Program-made: the position numbers and the translations under genes
DNA from: Ehretia macrophylla
Lineage: Eukaryota > Streptophyta > Magnoliopsida > Boraginales > Ehretiaceae
Direction: 5' to 3'
DNA length: 64,000 nucleotides
NCBI GenBank assembly: GCA_037974665.1
Contig: CM075770.1
Location: 19,855,501-19,919,500 of the forward strand
The notes under the pieces: model-generated
The model's input: the letters and a program-made list of their open reading frames with translations, nothing else
Databases searched by the model: none
Told to the model about the DNA's origin: nothing
Shown: positions 59,807 to 64,000 of the stretch, in pieces
Layout: each line of letters begins with the position of its first letter
Position numbering within the stretch: position 1 is the stretch's first letter

Positions 59807-61245
59807 TACCATTGGTTCTACGAAATTCCATCTCCTCTCCATCTTTTTTGAAAAACTTTTTCTTCAAGCATCAGATTTTTATGAGAATCAGCAAATGTTT
59901 CCATGACGCTGGTATAGCAAAGTTGTTCCATGACAATGGTGTTTGGCGATTTTTTTCCAAACCCTAGGTATAGTAAGAAGTTCATGCACTAGGTCTTAGG
60001 GTTTGGACGGGCTGCTCAATATTCAACAAGTAACTTTTGATAACTAAAATTTTTACTTTTAAATTTATAACCTCTTATTTGTCAAGTTCTTAAAGGATCT
60101 AAAATATTTGTTGAGCTAAGCCATTGCATCGTAAGGTTTGTAATCCTAAATAGATCCAATATAGTCATATTTAAAATTCATCGTGTTTAAAACAACAACA
60201 TAAAAAAAATAAAAATAAAAAATAAAAAACTCGAGACACCAGAGTAAAGTTGTGTTGTGTTTGTCAACAAGGATATTCAAAAGAAGTTTGACCCATGCAT
60301 CTTCTAGGCTGTAGGTTCCACCAAAAGCATGCCCTTGCTTTACGATGCACGCAGGTCGCGACCATGTAAAGTGATGTTGCTTCTCTTCCTTTTTCACATT
60401 CCTCATCTTCATCATAGCGCTACCGCATCACTTATTTATCAGATCTTTAAATCTGTCCACATTAATCGCGCATGGGTATCTTCCTTATCCATGGTGTTAC
60501 GTCTTCAGATTTGCCGTTTTGTCTTATGTAACCTTAAAATGGCATGTATTCAACAAGTTAATGAATTATCTTCTAAGACATTTCTCTTTTTTGTCGAAGA
60601 CAATAGTTTGAAAGACATTTATTGAGGTAGACATTGTTGGATCCATTGTTTCTCTACTTTGCTGAGGTTACCTGTACAAGAAAACGGAAGACTATGCTAT
60701 AATAGGGAAACTCTTTAGTCAGTCTAGACCGATGTCAGTTTTTCATCTATTGGTGAGATTTAAACAAGCGAGTTCACCAACCATATGAGAGATTGACTCA
60801 AGATTTTTCCCATCTAATAGTTGTAGTCCAATTATCACTTATTTGACAAGATTTTTAGATCCTCTATTTCTTAAGCAAATGAAGTCCAGACATGAAGGAG
60901 ACATCATCGTAGCTGCTGATACAGAGTTAACCGATGCTTATTCTCCATATGCTATCATTGCTTCTTCTATCGGGAAGAGAATTTTCCGTTGATGCACAAA
61001 GATGCAGGTGTGTTAACCAAGATTCGATGAATTTGGTAATGAAATGCAACAATAGCCATGATATCATTCTTTTAAAATTTGGAAAGGTCAAGGGATTTGC
61101 TTAAACAACTTGGTGCAATAGTTGCAATACCCAAAAATCCTGTCCAGAAATCCTCCCATTTTATACACCACTTTGTCTAGATCCAAAACATTCATCCTTA
61201 CACAGTGACAAAACAATTCTTGTTTTCTTCTGCTATGCACTCCAT
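59807..61245. other. Spacer and promoter side of LYK gene
   Basis: No gene recognised. Short frames at 60146-60415 (minus) and 60329-60625 (plus) show no known motif. A plus-strand stretch near 60880-60980 reads as a short open piece with no family I can name. TTTTATAC near 61161 is a possible TATA-like element about 85 bp before the LYK start. Confidence 0.4.
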
Positions 61246-63318
61246 GTGGAAGTGGTCCTGCACATGGTAATTATGATCAGTAAACTACAACTAAGAGCTC
61301 TGTTTTTCTTTATGTGGATTCTTGAATCTGCATTTGGATCAGAGGATTTGCTGAGCTGCGAGGCGACCTCACGAGCTGCTTCAGGTTATCACTGTGATCA
61401 GGAGACTGGATCACAGAATCCGTGCAAAACGTACGCTGTTCTTCGTACTAATTCTTACTATTCATCTCTCTCAAATCTGAGCTATTACTTGGGGATTGAT
61501 CGATCTGTGATTGCAGAAGCAAATGGCTTTTCTGCTGACACAGAATTTCTTCCCAGTGAACAGCCTCTGTTAATCCCCATTGAGTGTAAATGCAGTGGCG
61601 CTTTCTTTGAAGCAAAATTGACTAAATTCACTATCAAAGGCGAAAGCTTTTATGGTATCTCTCAGGCACTTGAGGGCCTGACAACTTGCAAAGCGATTCG
61701 AGAGAAGAATCCAAGTATATCATCACCATGGGATCTCGCGGAAAAACTTCACTTGGTTGTTCCGTTGAGATGTGCTTGTCCGTCATCGATTGATATCAGT
61801 CACAAGGGGAAGTTTTTGCTTACTTATCCTGTAAGTGTAGGAGATACACTTGCCAATTTGGCCAACGAGTTCAATACAACCCCTCAAAGTATAATTTCAG
61901 CTAGTAACAGATCAGGATCAGCAGATTTCAGACCAGAAAGTCTTTTACCATTCTCAACTCTTCTCATCCCACTTGAAGACAAGCCTATACCTGGATCGCT
62001 AGCCAAACCTCGGCAACTCAATTTGGGATATCCAATAACAAGCACCTCTGCAGGGACGCATCCACACAAGAGAAAGTCAAAAATGAGGAAGATGGGAATA
62101 TACGTTGCTCTGAGTGGGGTTGCTTTTGCCATAAGCATTGGCATCGCGGCAGCTTTCTTGATCATTCGATGGAGGAGGAAGAAAAACGACTCGTGCAAGA
62201 CTGAAGATGTGGAGCTGCAACAGCTTAATTTGAGCATAAGAACTGTCAGTGAAAAGAAAGTTTCATTCGATGGATCTCAAGATACTCTTGATGGTCAGAT
62301 CCTCGATTCCACACCACATAAGACGATGGTGGAGATATACACTCTCGAGCAACTGAAGAAAGCGACTGAGGACTTCAATTCAACTAATCTCATTGGAGAT
62401 TCGGTATTCCATGGCCGTCTTAATGGAAAAAATTTGGCAATAAAGCGCACAGGGACAGAGATAATCTCGAAGATTGATATTGGGCTTTTGTATGATGCCA
62501 TTCACCATCATCCGAACATAATCAGGCTGTACGGGACCTGTGTGACTGAAGGCCCTGATTCATATTTGGTTTTCGAGTACGCCAAGAATGGATCTCTAAA
62601 GGACTGGCTTCATGGTGGTTTAGCAATGAAAAACCAGTTCATAGCGTCCTGCTATTGTTTCTTGACATGGAATCAGAGGCTAAAGATCTGTCTAGATGTT
62701 GCCACGGCCTTACAGTTTATGCATCACATCATGAGTCCTGGTTATGTTCACAGAAATATAAAGAGCCGGAACATATTTCTTGATGAAGACTTCCACGCAA
62801 AGGTTGGTAATTTCGGCATGGCTAGATGCGTTGAGGACGATGCAGATGATAATCAGCAGTCTCATCCAAGTCAATTTGCGTCATGGAGTAAAGGGTACAT
62901 AGCACCTGAATACATTCAACACGGTGTAATTGCACCTAGCATTGATATCTTCGCGTACGGGGTGGTTTTGCTAGAGGTTTTATCTGGCAAAACAGCTATA
63001 ACCTGGGCCAAAGAAAAAGAAGAAAACAAGGTTTGCTTGTCGGAAAGAATCAAGTTGATATTACAATCAGAAAACGCGGATGAACTGAGAGAATGGATGG
63101 ATAATGCATTAGGTGAGAAATATTCATTTGACGCTGCTGTCACGCTGGCCAATCTTGCTAGAGCTTGCGTAGAAGATGACCCGTCTTCGAGACCAAATGC
63201 TGGAGAAATTGTTGACAAGTTATCAAGATTGGTCCAGGATTTGCCCCAAAGGGAGCCATCCATCATCAGTGAAAGCTCTTGCAAACCTCTAGTCATGGCT
63301 GCTGCAAATAATATGTAA
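61246..63318 (+). CDS. LYK5-like: LysM receptor-like pseudokinase, LYK4/LYK5 type
   Basis: Cell-surface receptor for chitin-like oligosaccharides; known LYK4/LYK5 proteins act with the active kinase CERK1. Intronless, 690 residues. Signal peptide about residues 1-31; downstream ATGs at residues 7 and 10 are equally plausible starts. Three LysM modules lie at about 60-110, 125-170 and 190-243, separated by the usual CXC pairs (CKC 114-116, CAC 176-178). The transmembrane helix is about residues 284-307, followed by RWRRKK. The kinase domain (about 365-665) keeps Lys400 (AIK) and the APE motif (553-555). It lacks a normal glycine loop, has HRN (502-504) instead of HRD and NFG (522-524) instead of DFG. 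It is therefore expected to be catalytically dead, as in the LYK4/LYK5 group. The single-exon structure also fits this group. Confidence 0.94.
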   Translation: MEVVLHMVIMISKLQLRALFFFMWILESAFGSEDLLSCEATSRAASGYHCDQETGSQNPCKTYAVLRTNSYYSSLSNLSYYLGIDRSVIAEANGFSADTEFLPSEQPLLIPIECKCSGAFFEAKLTKFTIKGESFYGISQALEGLTTCKAIREKNPSISSPWDLAEKLHLVVPLRCACPSSIDISHKGKFLLTYPVSVGDTLANLANEFNTTPQSIISASNRSGSADFRPESLLPFSTLLIPLEDKPIPGSLAKPRQLNLGYPITSTSAGTHPHKRKSKMRKMGIYVALSGVAFAISIGIAAAFLIIRWRRKKNDSCKTEDVELQQLNLSIRTVSEKKVSFDGSQDTLDGQILDSTPHKTMVEIYTLEQLKKATEDFNSTNLIGDSVFHGRLNGKNLAIKRTGTEIISKIDIGLLYDAIHHHPNIIRLYGTCVTEGPDSYLVFEYAKNGSLKDWLHGGLAMKNQFIASCYCFLTWNQRLKICLDVATALQFMHHIMSPGYVHRNIKSRNIFLDEDFHAKVGNFGMARCVEDDADDNQQSHPSQFASWSKGYIAPEYIQHGVIAPSIDIFAYGVVLLEVLSGKTAITWAKEKEENKVCLSERIKLILQSENADELREWMDNALGEKYSFDAAVTLANLARACVEDDPSSRPNAGEIVDKLSRLVQDLPQREPSIISESSCKPLVMAAANNM

Positions 63319-64000
63319 AATTAAGTTCAAAAGGGCCTTTGTTAATTTTTCTTTTAGTAAGTGCAAGAATAAGATATTATAAACATGAAGAACCTCGCTG
63401 AGGATCTATTATCAACTTAACTTTTAGTCTTTGTGCTGTATATTGATCAGAGTTCTCTTTTACAGATGTACATATGCAGTTAAAAGATTAATTAATCGAC
63501 TAAAGGCAGTTTCCTTTAACAGAAAAACTACGGTTCACCAAAATTATTTAATTAGTTTTCGTTTGCAAAATATTCCTAAATCCGTCCCTAAAATGACATA
63601 ATGTGATGGCCAAAATACGAATCAATAGAAATTTCACCGGCAAAAATTATCCTATGTTATGCTGTAAATATACAATTTTTTTTTTCTTTTGGGTTGTCAA
63701 ATTCCGGTCAAAGTTGCTCGTTTCTTTGTCACTGTTAAACAATTGTTTGGCCGTACAATTAATTGTCCGTTGAAACTTGGTCTCCAAGACTCTTTCTTCT
63801 TTTTTTTTGTTCGAAGGTCTCCAAAAGTCTCCGTAACAAAAACGAAGTCGGTGCCGTCGAGGCACATTTAATATGAGTTAACCACAATTTTAGGATACAC
63901 AACATTTATTCCTTCTTTCTTTGAATGGGCTCCTCACTGGATTTGAAGAAGCCTCACAACCTATAAAAGTGAATATTTAAATATGCAGACGTACAATAGA
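63319..64000. other. 3' flank of LYK gene
   Basis: Probable 3' UTR followed by AT-rich spacer. Open frames at 63647-63871 on both strands look like chance. Confidence 0.45.

Noticed and set aside
60329-60625. 98-codon plus-strand ORF upstream of LYK
   Set aside because: No recognisable domain; the start region overlaps an equally open minus-strand frame; probably chance.
61884-63296. Minus-strand ORFs inside the LYK gene (117 and 126 codons)
   Set aside because: Shadows of a 690-codon plus-strand gene with unambiguous domains.

Overview
The window is nuclear DNA from a flowering plant, most likely a eudicot. The evidence is: spliced genes with AT-rich introns, plant-specific families (uclacyanin, LysM receptor-like kinase, At3g27210-like protein), Ty3/gypsy, Ty1/copia and L1-type retroelements with plant hallmarks, and hairpin MITEs. 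I could not name the species. I saw no tRNA, rRNA, CRISPR or bacterial operon.

Left part (1-14935). One minus-strand gene, a uridine kinase-like (UKL) dual-domain protein, fills this part. Twelve exons are visible, and the last exons lie beyond the left edge. Two LTR retrotransposons sit in its introns: the 5' end of a gypsy element on the gene's own strand (1-1399), and a complete, decayed 9.8-kb Tat-like gypsy element on the opposite strand (3830-13639) that stretches one intron to 10.8 kb. The second element carries an antisense accessory ORF with its own TATA box.

Middle-left (14936-31400). Three ordinary minus-strand genes: a GPI-anchored uclacyanin-type blue copper protein (16846-17565), a secreted acid lipase of the triacylglycerol lipase 2 type (20644-24605, nine exons), and an At3g27210-like MGSC protein (27254-31044). 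The spacers hold LTR remnants and AT-rich sequence.

Middle (31400-52240). A four-level nest of retroelements. An old plus-strand LINE end was split by a minus-strand LINE (34967-51949) with an exact 14-bp target-site duplication. The RNase H domain of that LINE was split by a copia element (35341-45838). The copia element was invaded by a non-coding LTR element (42447-45260), and a later deletion fused the two.

Right part (52240-64000). Two plus-strand genes: cytosolic ribulose-phosphate 3-epimerase (54922-57476, eight exons including a 5-nt microexon) and an intronless LYK4/LYK5-type LysM receptor pseudokinase (61246-63318). Between them lie three foldback elements, two of them MULE-like with 9-bp target-site duplications.

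The host genes act in separate pathways (pyrimidine salvage, apoplastic copper protein, lipid hydrolysis, pentose phosphate pathway, chitin perception) and show no sign of working together. The main interest is how the genes tolerate large intronic elements, how methylated elements decay, and the nested and foldback structures. No clearly new biological system was proven.
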